The notes: generated by a model from the letters alone, not told the origin. Shown: positions 45,001 through 52,394, counted from the stretch's first letter. The stretch is 52,394 bases of DNA from Carboxylicivirga sp. (GCA_025210475.1 JAOARW010000073.1:1-52394); one strand, 5' to 3'. Made by a program: numbers and translations.

Positions 45001-45752
45001 ATCGCGACTCGCAGGCCATGTTGGATCGAATTGAGAAGGAACACATGCTGCAGGCCAATGCCGTATTTGGTATTTTCCCGGCCAATAGCGGGGGTGATGA
45101 TATTGAGGTTTATACCGATCAGTCGCGTCAGGAAGTATTAAAGCGCTTCCACCATCTGCGCGAGCAACAGGATAAACCGGGTAAAGAGGTATTCCATTGT
45201 TTAAGCGATTATGTGGCACCCAAAGAGAGTGGTCGCTTTGATCACATTGGTGGTTTTGCCGTTACGGCCGGAATTGGTATTGAGAAGTGGATTAAGCACT
45301 TCGAAGCCGATCATGATGACTACAGCAGTATCCTCTTAAAATCATTGGCCGATCGTTTGGCTGAGGCTTTTGCCGAACTTTTGCACTACCGTGTAAGGAC
45401 AGAGTTCTGGGCTTATGCACCCGATGAGGAAATTGATCATGAGAATCTGATTCGTGAACGTTATCGGGGTATTCGTCCGGCATTGGGTTACCCGGCCTGT
45501 CCCGATCATAGTGAGAAACGCAGCTTATTCGATCTGCTTTCGGCCGAAGATAATGCGGGTATCACATTAACCGAGCATTACAGCATGTATCCCAACGCAT
45601 CGGTAAGCGGTATTTACCTGGCACATCCCGATGCCATTTATTTTGGCTTGGGAAAAATAGGCAAAGATCAGGTGCAGGATGTTGCTCAACGAAAAGGTAC
45701 ATCGATGGAAGATGTTGAGAAGTGGATTCCTTTAAACCTGGATTATAAATAG
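42015..45752 (+). CDS. metH: cobalamin-dependent methionine synthase
   Basis: 1245 residues, full length. The homocysteine-binding domain (about 5-325) has zinc ligands Cys246 (GLNCSLG), Cys309 and Cys310 (GGCCGTTP). The pterin domain is at about 355-620 (NIGERCNVAGSRKF, DVNMDDAML). The helical cap and B12 domain are at about 650-890 with DVHDIGKN, in which His760 ligates cobalt. The AdoMet reactivation domain is at about 900-1245 (RPALGYPACPDH). The enzyme methylates homocysteine with 5-methyl-THF. metF follows 86 bases downstream on the same strand, so the methyl donor and acceptor steps are encoded together. It probably depends on B12 supply. Confidence 0.98.
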   Translation: MARSELLYEVIKKRVLILDGAMGSLIQTYKLEEEDYRGERFKDYHMPIKGNNDILSITQPHVIKEIHGMYLEAGSDIIETNTFNATSISQADYDMQEAVWDINFESAKIAREIADEYTAKNPDKPRFVCGSIGPLNKALSLSPDVNNPGFRATTFDEVKEAYKEQVRALIKGGSDLLMIETVFDTLNAKAALLAMDEVFEELENKLPIMVSGTITDASGRTLSGQTLQAFIDSVSHMDILSIGLNCSLGASELEPYITELSKKAPFYISTHPNAGLPNQFGEYDQTPDQMSELISHWLDDGKVNILGGCCGTTPAHIAALANMAEKYNAHTKAEASKITHLSGLESLQMRKDTNFVNIGERCNVAGSRKFLRLIKEKKYEEAVDIARHQVENGAQIVDVNMDDAMLDAKEEMVNFLNMLMSDPDVSKVPVMVDSSKFEVIEAGLKCLQGKSVVNSISLKEGEEVFLEHARIIKKYGAAAVVMAFDEKGQADNFERRKEICGRAYKLLTEVVNFPPQDIIFDPNVLAIATGIEEHNNYAVDFIKTCKWIKENLPHAHISGGISNLSFSFRGNNVVREAIHSVFLYYAIQEGLDMGIVNPAMLQVYDDIPKELLTYVEDVVLNKREDATDRMVEYAESIKNIKQEGSEQQQAAWREGTLEERLSHCLVKGINDYLDVDLEEALEKYPTALDIIEQPLMAGMNVVGELFGSGKMFLPQVVKTARVMKKAVAILQPIIEEEKAATGGSGANGKILMATVKGDVHDIGKNIVSVILGCNNYQVIDLGVMVPTEEILKKTIEHGVDIIGLSGLITPSLEEMVTVAKEMKRSGFNIPLLIGGATTSKIHTAVKIEPEYDNPVVHVKDASKSAQVVSALLSKKEKDNFVNEVKNEYEGLRERNASKKAVKLISIDEARTKKHQIDWQNTIMPLPAEVGVRVLEDYPISEIRKFIDWTFFYQAWRLTGNYTNMETVVDEASKAKWLKRYRTDDAKAKAEEALKLYRDSQAMLDRIEKEHMLQANAVFGIFPANSGGDDIEVYTDQSRQEVLKRFHHLREQQDKPGKEVFHCLSDYVAPKESGRFDHIGGFAVTAGIGIEKWIKHFEADHDDYSSILLKSLADRLAEAFAELLHYRVRTEFWAYAPDEEIDHENLIRERYRGIRPALGYPACPDHSEKRSLFDLLSAEDNAGITLTEHYSMYPNASVSGIYLAHPDAIYFGLGKIGKDQVQDVAQRKGTSMEDVEKWIPLNLDYK

Positions 45753-45838
45753 ATCAAAACCGTTGGGTTGATAAATTGCTGAATCGAGAAACAAATCAGT
45801 TCAACAATTTGTCAACTCGACGATTCAAATTAAGTAAA

Positions 45839-46789
45839 ATGACAGTAGCAGAACTCATAAAAAACACCACAAAAACCGGCTTTTCATTCGAACTTTTACC
45901 TCCTTTAAAGGGAAACAACATCGATAAGGTGTTCAATACCATTGATCAGCTAAAGGAGTTCAACCCATTATACATCAACATTACCTCGCATCGCGATGAG
46001 ATGCAATACAAGGATACCAGCAACGGTTTATACGAGCGGAAAGTTATTCGTAAGCGTCCGGGCACCGTGGCTGTGGCGGCATCCATTCAGCACCGTTACG
46101 GTTTAAAGGTGGTGCCGCACATAATTTGCAGTGGTTTTACCAAAAGCGAAACCGAGTATGCCCTAATCGATCTGAATTTCCTTGGTATTCACGATTTATT
46201 GGTACTACGTGGCGATAACTCAAATAAAAGCCGTTTTAAACAGAGCGATGAGGGAAACGCTTATGCCATTGATTTAATTAACCAGGTAAACGGACTTAAT
46301 GCCGGCCAATTTCTCGACGGAACCTTGCTGGATGCTTTCGATACGCCTTTTAGTTATGGCGTTGCGGGCTATCCAGAAAAGCACGAAGAAGCACCGAATA
46401 TGGATTCAGACCTATACTGGCTCAAACAAAAGGTAGATGCTGGTGCTGAATACATCGTGACACAAATGTTTTTCGATAATGAAAAATACTTCGACTTTGT
46501 TAAGCGGGCGCGCGATATGGGCATTACAATTCCCATTGTACCGGGTTTAAAACCGGTAACTTTAATGAACCAGCTAACCGTATTGCCAAAAATATTCCAT
46601 GTGGATATACCCGAAGCCTTTGCCAAAGAAATACGCAAGTGTAAAAACAACGATGACGTGAAGCAGGTTGGTGTGGAATGGTGTATTCATCAGGCAAAGG
46701 AGTTGATGCAGCACAATGTGCCAATCTTACATTTTTACACGATGATGGCTACACAAAGCACGCGTAAGGTAGCAGAGGCAATTTATTAA
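45839..46789 (+). CDS. metF: 5,10-methylenetetrahydrofolate reductase
   Basis: 316 residues from the ATG at 45839 (MTVAELIKNT); the frame is open from a TTG at 45776 but those 21 residues have no homology. A TIM-barrel flavoprotein with the expected motifs: SFELLPPLKGNN (catalytic glutamate region), NITSHRD, a central LLVLRGDN, QKVDAGAEYIVTQMFFDNEKY and IPIVPGLKPVT. The enzyme reduces methylene-THF to 5-methyl-THF, the donor for MetH. It belongs to the metH operon, and an ankyrin lipoprotein gene follows 59 bases later. Confidence 0.97.
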   Translation: MTVAELIKNTTKTGFSFELLPPLKGNNIDKVFNTIDQLKEFNPLYINITSHRDEMQYKDTSNGLYERKVIRKRPGTVAVAASIQHRYGLKVVPHIICSGFTKSETEYALIDLNFLGIHDLLVLRGDNSNKSRFKQSDEGNAYAIDLINQVNGLNAGQFLDGTLLDAFDTPFSYGVAGYPEKHEEAPNMDSDLYWLKQKVDAGAEYIVTQMFFDNEKYFDFVKRARDMGITIPIVPGLKPVTLMNQLTVLPKIFHVDIPEAFAKEIRKCKNNDDVKQVGVEWCIHQAKELMQHNVPILHFYTMMATQSTRKVAEAIY

Positions 46790-46848
46790 GAAGTTTATAG
46801 GAAATTCGCAAACAAGAAGGTTTAAAACCTTTCTATTTAACTCAAATA

Positions 46849-47463
46849 ATGAAGAAACAATATCAGATTATTGTACTGAGTTTATTGGTACTAATGGGCG
46901 CGTGCCAAACACCTGCCAAGAAAGACAAAGAACAAGTACAATCAGAATCAACTCAAACAGAAGCTACAGAAACTGTTAGCCAACCAGATATGGCCGCTTT
47001 TTATAAAGGAGCCCTTGATGGCAATATTGAACAGGTTCAAGCGGCAATTGATCAGGGAGCAGATGTTAATGCCAAAGATGAAAATCAGCACAGCGCATTA
47101 ATGCTGGCTGCCTACAATGGTCATCATCATATTATTAAACTATTAATTGATAAAGGTGCCGAAGTAGATGCGCGGGATGCCACTAACCGCACGCCTTTGA
47201 TGTTTGCTGCAACAGGACCTTTTGTGCAAGCTGTTGAAATGTTAATACAGGCTGGTGCCGATGTAAATGCCATTGATAACCACGAAAACTGGACACCGGT
47301 GATGATGGCTGCTTCTGAAGGCCAGTTAGAGGTTCTAAAGGTGTTGGTTGCCAATGGTGCCGACCTGAAAATGGTGGATGTAGATGGTGAATCATCATTG
47401 GATTTTGCCAAATCGAAAAACCATACCGAAGTGGCTGGTTATATTGAAGCGAAACTGAAATAG
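46849..47463 (+). CDS. ankyrin-repeat lipoprotein
   Basis: 204 residues. MKKQYQIIVLSLLVLMGAC is a lipoprotein signal with the modified cysteine at 19. A charged linker (20-45) follows, then four to five ankyrin repeats over about 45-200: DMAAFYKGALDGNIEQVQAA, HSALMLAAYNGHHHIIKLLI, TPLMFAATGPFVQAVEMLIQ, TPVMMAASEGQLEVLKVLVA and SSLDFAKSKNHTEVAGYIEA. The repeats mediate protein contacts; a partner is not evident. Periplasmic ankyrin proteins in other bacteria include regulators of catalase, but that link is only an analogy. It may be transcribed with metF. Confidence 0.9.
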   Translation: MKKQYQIIVLSLLVLMGACQTPAKKDKEQVQSESTQTEATETVSQPDMAAFYKGALDGNIEQVQAAIDQGADVNAKDENQHSALMLAAYNGHHHIIKLLIDKGAEVDARDATNRTPLMFAATGPFVQAVEMLIQAGADVNAIDNHENWTPVMMAASEGQLEVLKVLVANGADLKMVDVDGESSLDFAKSKNHTEVAGYIEAKLK

Positions 47464-47478
47464 ATAAGGCAGAATACA

Positions 47479-47525
47479 AAGGATCGTATCTTTATTGGCA
47501 TCATGCTTATATAGATACGATCCTT
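47479..47525. terminator. bidirectional terminator between the ankyrin and porin genes
   Basis: Perfect 13-bp stem, AAGGATCGTATCT against AGATACGATCCTT, with a 21-base loop, between convergent genes. Its left half plus loop start recur at 49081-49096. Confidence 0.75.
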
Positions 47526-47545
47526 ATAGTTTTATAATGGTCCGA

Positions 47546-48955
47546 TTAATTCCAAATCCACCACTCCACTTTAACGCCGAAGTAGTGTCCAAAGCGGCGA
47601 TCACCTACCACCTGTAAGTAGGGTGAATATAAGGCTTCGCTGGCATAACTGTTGTAATAGGCAAACGACGCTACAAACCGAATCTCAGGACGAGCCCACA
47701 TGCCTTTTTCACCTGTCGGGCAAAGGGTTGGTGCCAAACTAAACTTGGTAACATTGGCCCAAGGATTATCCCCGTCTTTACGTTGCGAATAATGCAGGTC
47801 GCTCAGTAGTTTAAAGTAACGACCAAAGCCGTAGCTATTACGTGCGCCAACAGTAAAATCAACTTTCTTGTTAAACGGAACCGTCTTTCCATAGTAGCTG
47901 GGTGCTTCACCATTGGTGTCGGCCGCACCTTTGCTGTTGGTGTAAATCACATAAGCACTCGTATTACTTCGTTCGTTGTGATTAATAAACACATCATTAA
48001 CCAATGAAACGGAATAAGCCTTACGGAAGTTCTTGTCCTCAATGTTTGGTGCTCCAAAAGTTAAGTGGGTATTCGATAAGCCACCGTCGCCACCGTTAGC
48101 AATACCCTTCCCAAGCCGCACCGCTAACTGGTTAGTTACTCCTTCCTGAATGTTGATTTCAGATTTGAGCCGGGCACCAAGCACATAACCATAATCACCC
48201 GGATAATCGATAACATCGGGTAATTCATCGGTTTCGTGTGCTGTGCTCATGTAATGAATTTCAGCCAATGCGGTTAAAGTATTGGTTTTATTGAGCTGGA
48301 AATCATATTCGAAAAAAGCTTTGACCCGCTGGCGCAATTCGGCCGAAGGCGTTCCGGTGGCAATGTTAATGTAGAAATAAGGTGGGTAGGTTGTAGAAGT
48401 ATCTGTTGAGGCAATAAATATGGCACCCATGCGCAGATTATTGTGTTCTACACCAAAGCCCTGACCGGAATGATCGTTGAAATAATAGTGGTCGGCAATG
48501 TGTATGTCGCCACCGCGGTATAGACGTGCGCCGGCCCAAACATTCCATCCGGAGCCACCTATGTTACGGGCTTCTACAAATAACTCGGGCATTACAAGGC
48601 TGAGATTTGAAGCGGTTGAGGTGTAGGCGATCCGGCTCAGATCTTTAGAAAAGCCGGCTAAACGCATTTGTACATGAATCTTTGTTGGATCATTTTCTCC
48701 TGCTGGTTTAAAATGAAATGCTGGTACCAATTCAATGTAATCCTGTTCTTCCATTCGCCCTCCGATGGAGCCCATGTTGTTCAGGTTAAGCCTGCGGCCT
48801 ATGGAACCACTTCTTTGTGTAGTCCAGTCAACACCAGCCCGGCCATACGATCCCAGGGAGAAACTTTTGTTCGAAATACGTTGGTAATTAATTTGAGCAC
48901 TTAGGGTACACGAAAGCAGGCAAAGCACTGCCATGATGAGAATTCTGGTTTTCAT
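47546..48955 (-). CDS. LamB-like (maltoporin-family) outer-membrane porin
   Basis: 469 residues with a signal peptide (about 1-21, ending LSAQ). The element NVWAGARLYRGGDIHIADHYYFNDHSG, read here as WAGARLYRGGDIH plus DHYYFN, matches the LamB segment before the sugar slide. The protein alternates short strands and glycine turns and ends VKVEWWIWN with aromatic residues, like an outer-membrane barrel. LamB proteins admit maltooligosaccharides; here no sugar catabolism gene is adjacent, so the solute is unknown. It is monocistronic, convergent with the ankyrin lipoprotein gene. Confidence 0.8.
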   Translation of the reverse strand: MKTRILIMAVLCLLSCTLSAQINYQRISNKSFSLGSYGRAGVDWTTQRSGSIGRRLNLNNMGSIGGRMEEQDYIELVPAFHFKPAGENDPTKIHVQMRLAGFSKDLSRIAYTSTASNLSLVMPELFVEARNIGGSGWNVWAGARLYRGGDIHIADHYYFNDHSGQGFGVEHNNLRMGAIFIASTDTSTTYPPYFYINIATGTPSAELRQRVKAFFEYDFQLNKTNTLTALAEIHYMSTAHETDELPDVIDYPGDYGYVLGARLKSEINIQEGVTNQLAVRLGKGIANGGDGGLSNTHLTFGAPNIEDKNFRKAYSVSLVNDVFINHNERSNTSAYVIYTNSKGAADTNGEAPSYYGKTVPFNKKVDFTVGARNSYGFGRYFKLLSDLHYSQRKDGDNPWANVTKFSLAPTLCPTGEKGMWARPEIRFVASFAYYNSYASEALYSPYLQVVGDRRFGHYFGVKVEWWIWN

Positions 48956-49080
48956 TCAATGAGGATTTGGTTAAAAAGTTTTATTTTGAATATAAAACTA
49001 AGGTATTGCTTAGAATATTCAAGAAAAAAGGACGAACAATCTATGTTTTGATAAAATATTCCAAAGAATAAAGAGGATAT

Positions 49081-49110
49081 GGATCGTATCTTTATTTACA
49101 TCGATCCTTA
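49081..49110 (+). repeat. second copy of the GGATCGTATCTTTATT element
   Basis: 16 bases (49081-49096) are identical to 47481-47496, followed after two differing bases by CATC and then GATCCTTA, as in the first copy but without its central 20 or so bases. GGATCG and CGATCC still pair into a small hairpin. Confidence 0.6.
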
Positions 49111-49144
49111 ATAACCGATTTCTAAAACGAATTCAATGTTCCAT

Positions 49145-49156
49145 GCACCATGGTGC
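49145..49156. repeat. 12-bp perfect palindrome GCACCATGGTGC
   Basis: Every base pairs with its mirror and there is no loop. It is GC-rich inside AT-rich DNA. It could be a protein-binding site or part of the repeat cluster that follows 26 bases later. Confidence 0.5.
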
Positions 49157-49182
49157 GATATCCAATAAATTACAATTAAGCT

Positions 49183-49229
49183 CCCTTCGACGGAGCTCAG
49201 GGAACACCTTCGACAGAGTTCAGGGGACG
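49183..49229. repeat. two tandem CCTTCGAC repeats
   Basis: Two units of 23-24 bases share CCTTCGAC, AGnTCAGGG and an A/GAC end; a third partial CCTCGAAC follows. The composition is GC-rich against the surroundings, as in dispersed intergenic repeats of many genomes. Confidence 0.6.
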
Positions 49230-49332
49230 CCTCGAACTTTATTCGTGAAGGGGATTGTGGGATTAGTCAATAGCTATCAGCCTGTATTGGTAGCCATCTT
49301 GTAAGAAAGACGGTTATGTCGATTAATTAAGC

Positions 49333-50349
49333 TCAGAAGTCAATGTGTCTGGCGACCAGACGCGGAGAAATATCCATCAGGCACTTCCTGTCTTCTTTGA
49401 TCTTACATTTGGTACTGCCGTCTTTTGTACAGGGGCGACAAGGTAAATCAACCTCCATTATTTTCATTTTCGGATTGGAAGGATAACCAAAAGCTGTAGG
49501 ACCAATAATAGCTTGCCCCGGTTTCTGAAACAGGTCGCCAGCATGCAGAAAACCTGTATCGCCACTTATTACATAGGGCGAATGCCATACTGCACAGAAG
49601 CTTTCCATCAGCGATGTTTTTCCAGCCAGGTTAATAACCCGTTCGGGAGCAGCACTTCGTATTTCTTCGCAGAAATCGTCGCCCGGACCACCCAGTACTA
49701 CAAAATGAAGATCGGGGCGTAAGGTAACCAGCTCTTGCCAATATTTTACCGGCCAGCGTTTTAAGGCCCACGCAGCCGAAGGAACCAGTGTTACCCACTT
49801 CTGATTTTCCGGCAATTGCTTTAGCACCAGCTGCTCAATCTTTTCTTCTGTTTCACGTGGAAACTGCCAGTCTGTAAAAGGCGTATTAAACTCCGATACA
49901 TCCCACTTTTTTAAAGGCGTTTGAAAAGAGGCCAAAGCCCGGAAAGGATTCGGTAAGAGATTGACACCGAACTTAAAAAGCAATAGTCGCTTCAGGCGAT
50001 CCTTATGGCGGGTTACCAGTTTATTTCTAGTAAATAAATTGCACAGGCCAAAGGGGCACAATACCAACTTTAATATATTGGAACGGATGTTACTGTGGGC
50101 ATCATAAATTAAGTCAAACTGTTCATTCTTAAGTTTGTTACCCAGTTTAAATACACCGCCAAATCCTTCTTTACGGTCAAAAGCCCATAGTTTATCAATG
50201 CGTGGGTCGATTTGCACCAGCGATTGCATATCGGCTCGCACAACCCAATGTATTTCAGCCTGCGGAAACTTGTTTTTTAAACCGGTAATCACCGACATAC
50301 ATTGAATAATATCTCCAATAGAGCTTAAGCGTATAATAAGGATCTTCAT
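49333..50349 (-). CDS. glycosyltransferase family 9 (heptosyltransferase-like)
   Basis: 338 residues from the ATG at 50349 (MKILIIRLSSIGDII, the GT9 opening); the open frame begins 16 codons earlier without homology. It has two Rossmann-type domains: an N-terminal acceptor part (ITGLKNKFPQAEIHWVVRADM) and a C-terminal donor part with VTLVPSAAWALKRWPVKYW, FVVLGGPGD and the ISGDTGFLHAGDLFQKP sugar-nucleotide site. A cysteine-rich tail (LPCRPCTKDGSTKCKI) is common in relatives. It probably adds a heptose or other sugar to the lipopolysaccharide core. No other LPS gene is adjacent. A minus-strand TATTTTTG (50418-50411) is a possible -7 box. Confidence 0.92.
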   Translation of the reverse strand: MKILIIRLSSIGDIIQCMSVITGLKNKFPQAEIHWVVRADMQSLVQIDPRIDKLWAFDRKEGFGGVFKLGNKLKNEQFDLIYDAHSNIRSNILKLVLCPFGLCNLFTRNKLVTRHKDRLKRLLLFKFGVNLLPNPFRALASFQTPLKKWDVSEFNTPFTDWQFPRETEEKIEQLVLKQLPENQKWVTLVPSAAWALKRWPVKYWQELVTLRPDLHFVVLGGPGDDFCEEIRSAAPERVINLAGKTSLMESFCAVWHSPYVISGDTGFLHAGDLFQKPGQAIIGPTAFGYPSNPKMKIMEVDLPCRPCTKDGSTKCKIKEDRKCLMDISPRLVARHIDF

Positions 50350-51096
50350 ACTTTTCAGATAAAATAGTGGAAGCATGGCATAGCACAAGCATTCCATTTA
50401 ATTGTGGGTGCAAAAATATAAAAAAGCTATTCTATATGTTAGTTTATAGAAGATATATTGTCTGGATTATGTAATGGGAATAAATAAATACACATATATA
50501 ATATGTAAATACAACAAAAAAATAATATCTTTACGTAAAAGGTATGGCATAATTGTCGACTTTGGTATGATATATTTCTAAAATAAGAATTTAACTGATT
50601 TTATTCTGATTAAGAAATGAATTTAAATTAGTTTTAAGCAGACGCTTTACTCCCGATTGGTGTCTGCTTTTTTACACCCCTTACAAATGAGTTAGGATAA
50701 GTGTTACTCTATATAAATGAAGCATTATATCATCATAATATTCACATAGCTGGTAATTTGTTCGATCTTCTAATTTATTGTGTAAATCTATAAAATACAT
50801 AAAATAAGGGATATAATACCTCGGTACTTCGCGTTGTATAGTATATTTAAATACATTAATATTAGGATCTAATTTTGGTATGCATAACTTGGTTTTTCAA
50901 AATACAATACTTTCAATTTGGTTATGTTCTTTTACACTATACATTATCACTTAATTCTAACGGATAATATCACAAATCGGGATTATAATTAAAGTAGCAT
51001 TAGAATAATCGTCTAAAAAGTTCCAATTAATTTTGGAGTTAAATATATTTATCTTAAATTTAATATGTTTTTAATCATGTATTATACATATATATA
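50350..51096. other. 747-base AT-rich intergenic region before the HU-like gene
   Basis: No credible open frame. It has the -7 candidate of the GT9 gene (50411-50418) and a plus-strand terminator hairpin (50636-50672) with no gene in front of it on that strand. The rest is very AT-rich with many TATA tracts; I see no clear origin-like or attachment site. Confidence 0.6.
50636..50672 (+). terminator. terminator hairpin with no upstream gene
   Basis: AAGCAGAC pairs with GTCTGCTT across an 18-base loop, followed by a run of T on the plus strand. The loop core ACTCCCGATTGGTG resembles the 26998-27034 terminator. A small RNA ending here is possible. Confidence 0.65.
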
Positions 51097-51795
51097 ATGA
51101 AGTATTTTTTAACCCCTAACAAATTAACCGAAGACAATAATTATTCGGGACGAATTAAAGTTGATCAATCCTATGACTTGGAAGCTTTTATTAAGTTAAT
51201 GTTGTCAAAACGAAACTTAGTATCCGAAACTGATATTGTAGCCGTGTTGAGTGCTTTTTTTGAAGAAATAGAAATGTGCGTGCAAAGAGGTGAAAATGTT
51301 AATTTACCAATATTCAACATGAGTTACTCAATTACCGGGGTGTTTGATGATGAAGACGATAGTTTTGACCCGGAACGACATAAGCTACATGTTAATTTAA
51401 ACTCATCTGTTGAATTAAAAGCAGTAATTGATGATATTCGCCCTAGCAAAGTTGAAGCCGGCAGCACTTCGCCTCAACTTAAGAACGTACTCGATGTATC
51501 TACTCAAAGTGTAAATAACAAAATTACACCAGGGAATATTTTCGAATTATCTGGTAACAGAATGAAAATTGCTGGTGATGATAATGTAGGTTTGTTTTTT
51601 GTTGCTAAAAGTGATAAACAGGAAACTAAAGTGGAAACATTGGCTACAAATACTAACAAAAAATTGATTGGATTAACTCCTGCTTTATCGACAGGGCAAT
51701 ATAACCTGTTACTCAGAACACAATATGTTAATAGTAATAGTATATCGAAAACAGTAAAAGTTACTATTTCAGACTTTATTGTAGAGGTAGAATAA
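51097..51795 (+). CDS. HU/IHF-like DNA-binding protein with DUF4469-type C-terminal domain
   Basis: 232 residues. Residues 1-125 are an HU-like domain of the Bacteroidota type (MKYFLTPNKLTEDNNYSGRI, AFIKLMLSKRNLVSETDIVAVLSAFFEEIEMCVQRGENVNLP), with the beta-arm region YSITGVFDDEDDSF. Residues about 140-232 form the immunoglobulin-like DUF4469 (Bvu_2165 C-terminal type) domain: ITPGNIFELSGNRMKIAGDD, VGLFFVAKSD, LIGLTPALSTGQYNLLLRT. Such proteins are abundant in Bacteroidota, and their DNA-binding role is assumed from HU. The gene is flanked by long AT-rich gaps and stands alone. It is not phage-like in context. Confidence 0.88.
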   Translation: MKYFLTPNKLTEDNNYSGRIKVDQSYDLEAFIKLMLSKRNLVSETDIVAVLSAFFEEIEMCVQRGENVNLPIFNMSYSITGVFDDEDDSFDPERHKLHVNLNSSVELKAVIDDIRPSKVEAGSTSPQLKNVLDVSTQSVNNKITPGNIFELSGNRMKIAGDDNVGLFFVAKSDKQETKVETLATNTNKKLIGLTPALSTGQYNLLLRTQYVNSNSISKTVKVTISDFIVEVE

Positions 51796-51920
51796 AAAAT
51801 AATTGAACTAAATGACTTGCATTAATAATACGAAAGCTTGTCATATTAACCATCCATAAAATAAAGATACCCTATGTGCATCTACCACATCCTCGATACC
51901 CCTATAGTAGGGATGCACAA

Positions 51921-51958
51921 GCTTTAGGCAAAAGTGCCATGAGGCTTTTGCCTAAAGC
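51921..51958 (+). terminator. strong terminator hairpin downstream of the HU-like gene
   Basis: Perfect 14-bp stem, GCTTTAGGCAAAAG against CTTTTGCCTAAAGC, with a 10-base loop, followed by ATCTTTATTT. It lies 125 bases after the stop codon, so the 3' untranslated region is unusually long. Confidence 0.8.
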
Positions 51959-52302
51959 ATCTTTATTTAAATGATTAACAATGTATATCAAATTAATGAT
52001 AGAAATCCAATTGTTTAATTATATGGTGCCTGATAAATATCGTATCTAATATTAGGTAGATATATTGTAAGATATAACACTGAAAGTATTATATGTGATA
52101 GGCTTATAGCATACAACCTATTTTGTCAATATTGTTAATTGCAGTTTAAGATACTTATTAAAATTGAAGCGTAGTAATAATGTTAAGATGGGATATAACT
52201 ATGTTTCGATATAATATGCGTAATTGTGTGAATGGAGATGCATTTAGAATTCGGTGCATCAAGCATTAATGAAGAATTTTTAAATGGTGGTTTTAGCGAG
52301 AT

Positions 52303-52342
52303 GGCCCAATGCATTTGATGGTTTTTGCATTGGGCCTATTTT
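52303..52342 (+). terminator. strong terminator hairpin with no upstream gene
   Basis: Perfect 11-bp stem, GGCCCAATGCA against TGCATTGGGCC, with a 12-base loop, followed by TATTTTATT on the plus strand. The preceding 340 bases have no open frame, so a small RNA is possible. Confidence 0.7.
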
Positions 52343-52394
52343 ATTGAATACAATCAAGTATTCTTTCAATTGTAAGTGTATTAATATGATTATA

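Larger units (their letters stand above)
48956..49332. other. 377-base intergenic region between porin and GT9 genes
   Basis: No gene. It contains a related copy of the 47479-47525 hairpin sequence (49081-49110), a 12-bp perfect palindrome (49145-49156) and a two-unit CCTTCGAC repeat (49183-49229). Confidence 0.65.
51796..52394. other. 599-base terminal region without a gene
   Basis: The first 165 bases hold a structured 3' region (TGTGCATC at 51875-51882 pairs with GATGCACA at 51912-51919, followed by the hairpin at 51921-51958). The middle is AT-rich without a frame. A strong plus-strand terminator lies at 52303-52342 with no gene before it. The window ends in AT-rich DNA. Confidence 0.6.

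Noticed and set aside
51828..51837. third copy of the CTTGTCAT promoter box
   Set aside because: The GGGGTA partner is missing at 12 bases upstream and no gene follows, so the match is probably random.
1..52394. insertion sequences, tRNA or rRNA genes, integrase or phage genes
   Set aside because: No transposase or integrase protein, cloverleaf or rRNA segment was recognised; only the 30-residue open frame at the left edge remains unassigned.

Overview
The window reads as chromosome of a Bacteroidota bacterium, probably order Bacteroidales/Marinilabiliales. Evidence: a SusC/SusD pair, three ECF sigma/FecR anti-sigma modules, TlpA-type thioredoxin lipoproteins, a GT9 sugar transferase, an HU-like protein with a DUF4469-type tail, promoters of the Bacteroidota TTTG/TAnnTTTG type, and mostly absent or weak Shine-Dalgarno sites. 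The sequence is AT-rich, more so in intergenic DNA. I see no rRNA, tRNA, CRISPR array, transposase or phage gene; the species call is inference.

Layout. 0.1-2.1 kb: a MarR-controlled operon (MarR, quinone reductase fused to an NTF2-like domain, stand-alone NTF2-like protein) with two identical 12-bp operators. 2.2-7.5 kb: a SIMPL-domain protein convergent with a type I secretion operon (ABC, HlyD, TolC) whose ATPase motifs are degenerate. 7.8-11.7 kb: a large TlpA-like lipid- or periplasm-directed thioredoxin protein, a cysteine-rich lipoprotein and a small lipoprotein. 11.7-16.7 kb (minus): ECF sigma, FecR and a FecA-like TonB receptor, plus an unknown lipoprotein. 16.9-22.8 kb (plus): a second ECF/FecR module whose third gene is not a receptor but a FecA-like signalling N-terminus (STN plus carboxypeptidase-regulatory-like domain) joined to a repeat/beta-barrel module. 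A lipid A-type acyltransferase and a second copy of the repeat module follow, and both carry the same ECF-promoter-like element. This is the most unusual locus in the window.

22.8-27.7 kb: AI-2E-family exporter, AraC regulator, QOR2-type NAD(P)H oxidoreductase and two unknown proteins. 27.7-35.0 kb (minus): third ECF/FecR module followed by SusC/SusD, with a terminator between FecR and SusC. 35.2-41.1 kb: M3 metallopeptidase lipoprotein, lipA-lipB (lipoate synthesis) and recJ. 41.1-42.0 kb: a gene-free stretch with hairpins and a six-unit 22-bp tandem array. 42.0-47.5 kb: metH-metF (one-carbon/methionine cycle) and an ankyrin lipoprotein. 47.5-50.3 kb (minus): LamB-like porin and GT9 transferase. 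50.3-52.4 kb: AT-rich DNA around an HU-like protein, with two terminator hairpins that have no visible gene before them.

How the genes work together: most of the window is cell-envelope biology (outer-membrane receptors, porins, lipoproteins, secretion, lipid A acylation) under extracytoplasmic sigma control, next to housekeeping metabolism. All gene calls rest on reading the translated sequence; no database search was run.
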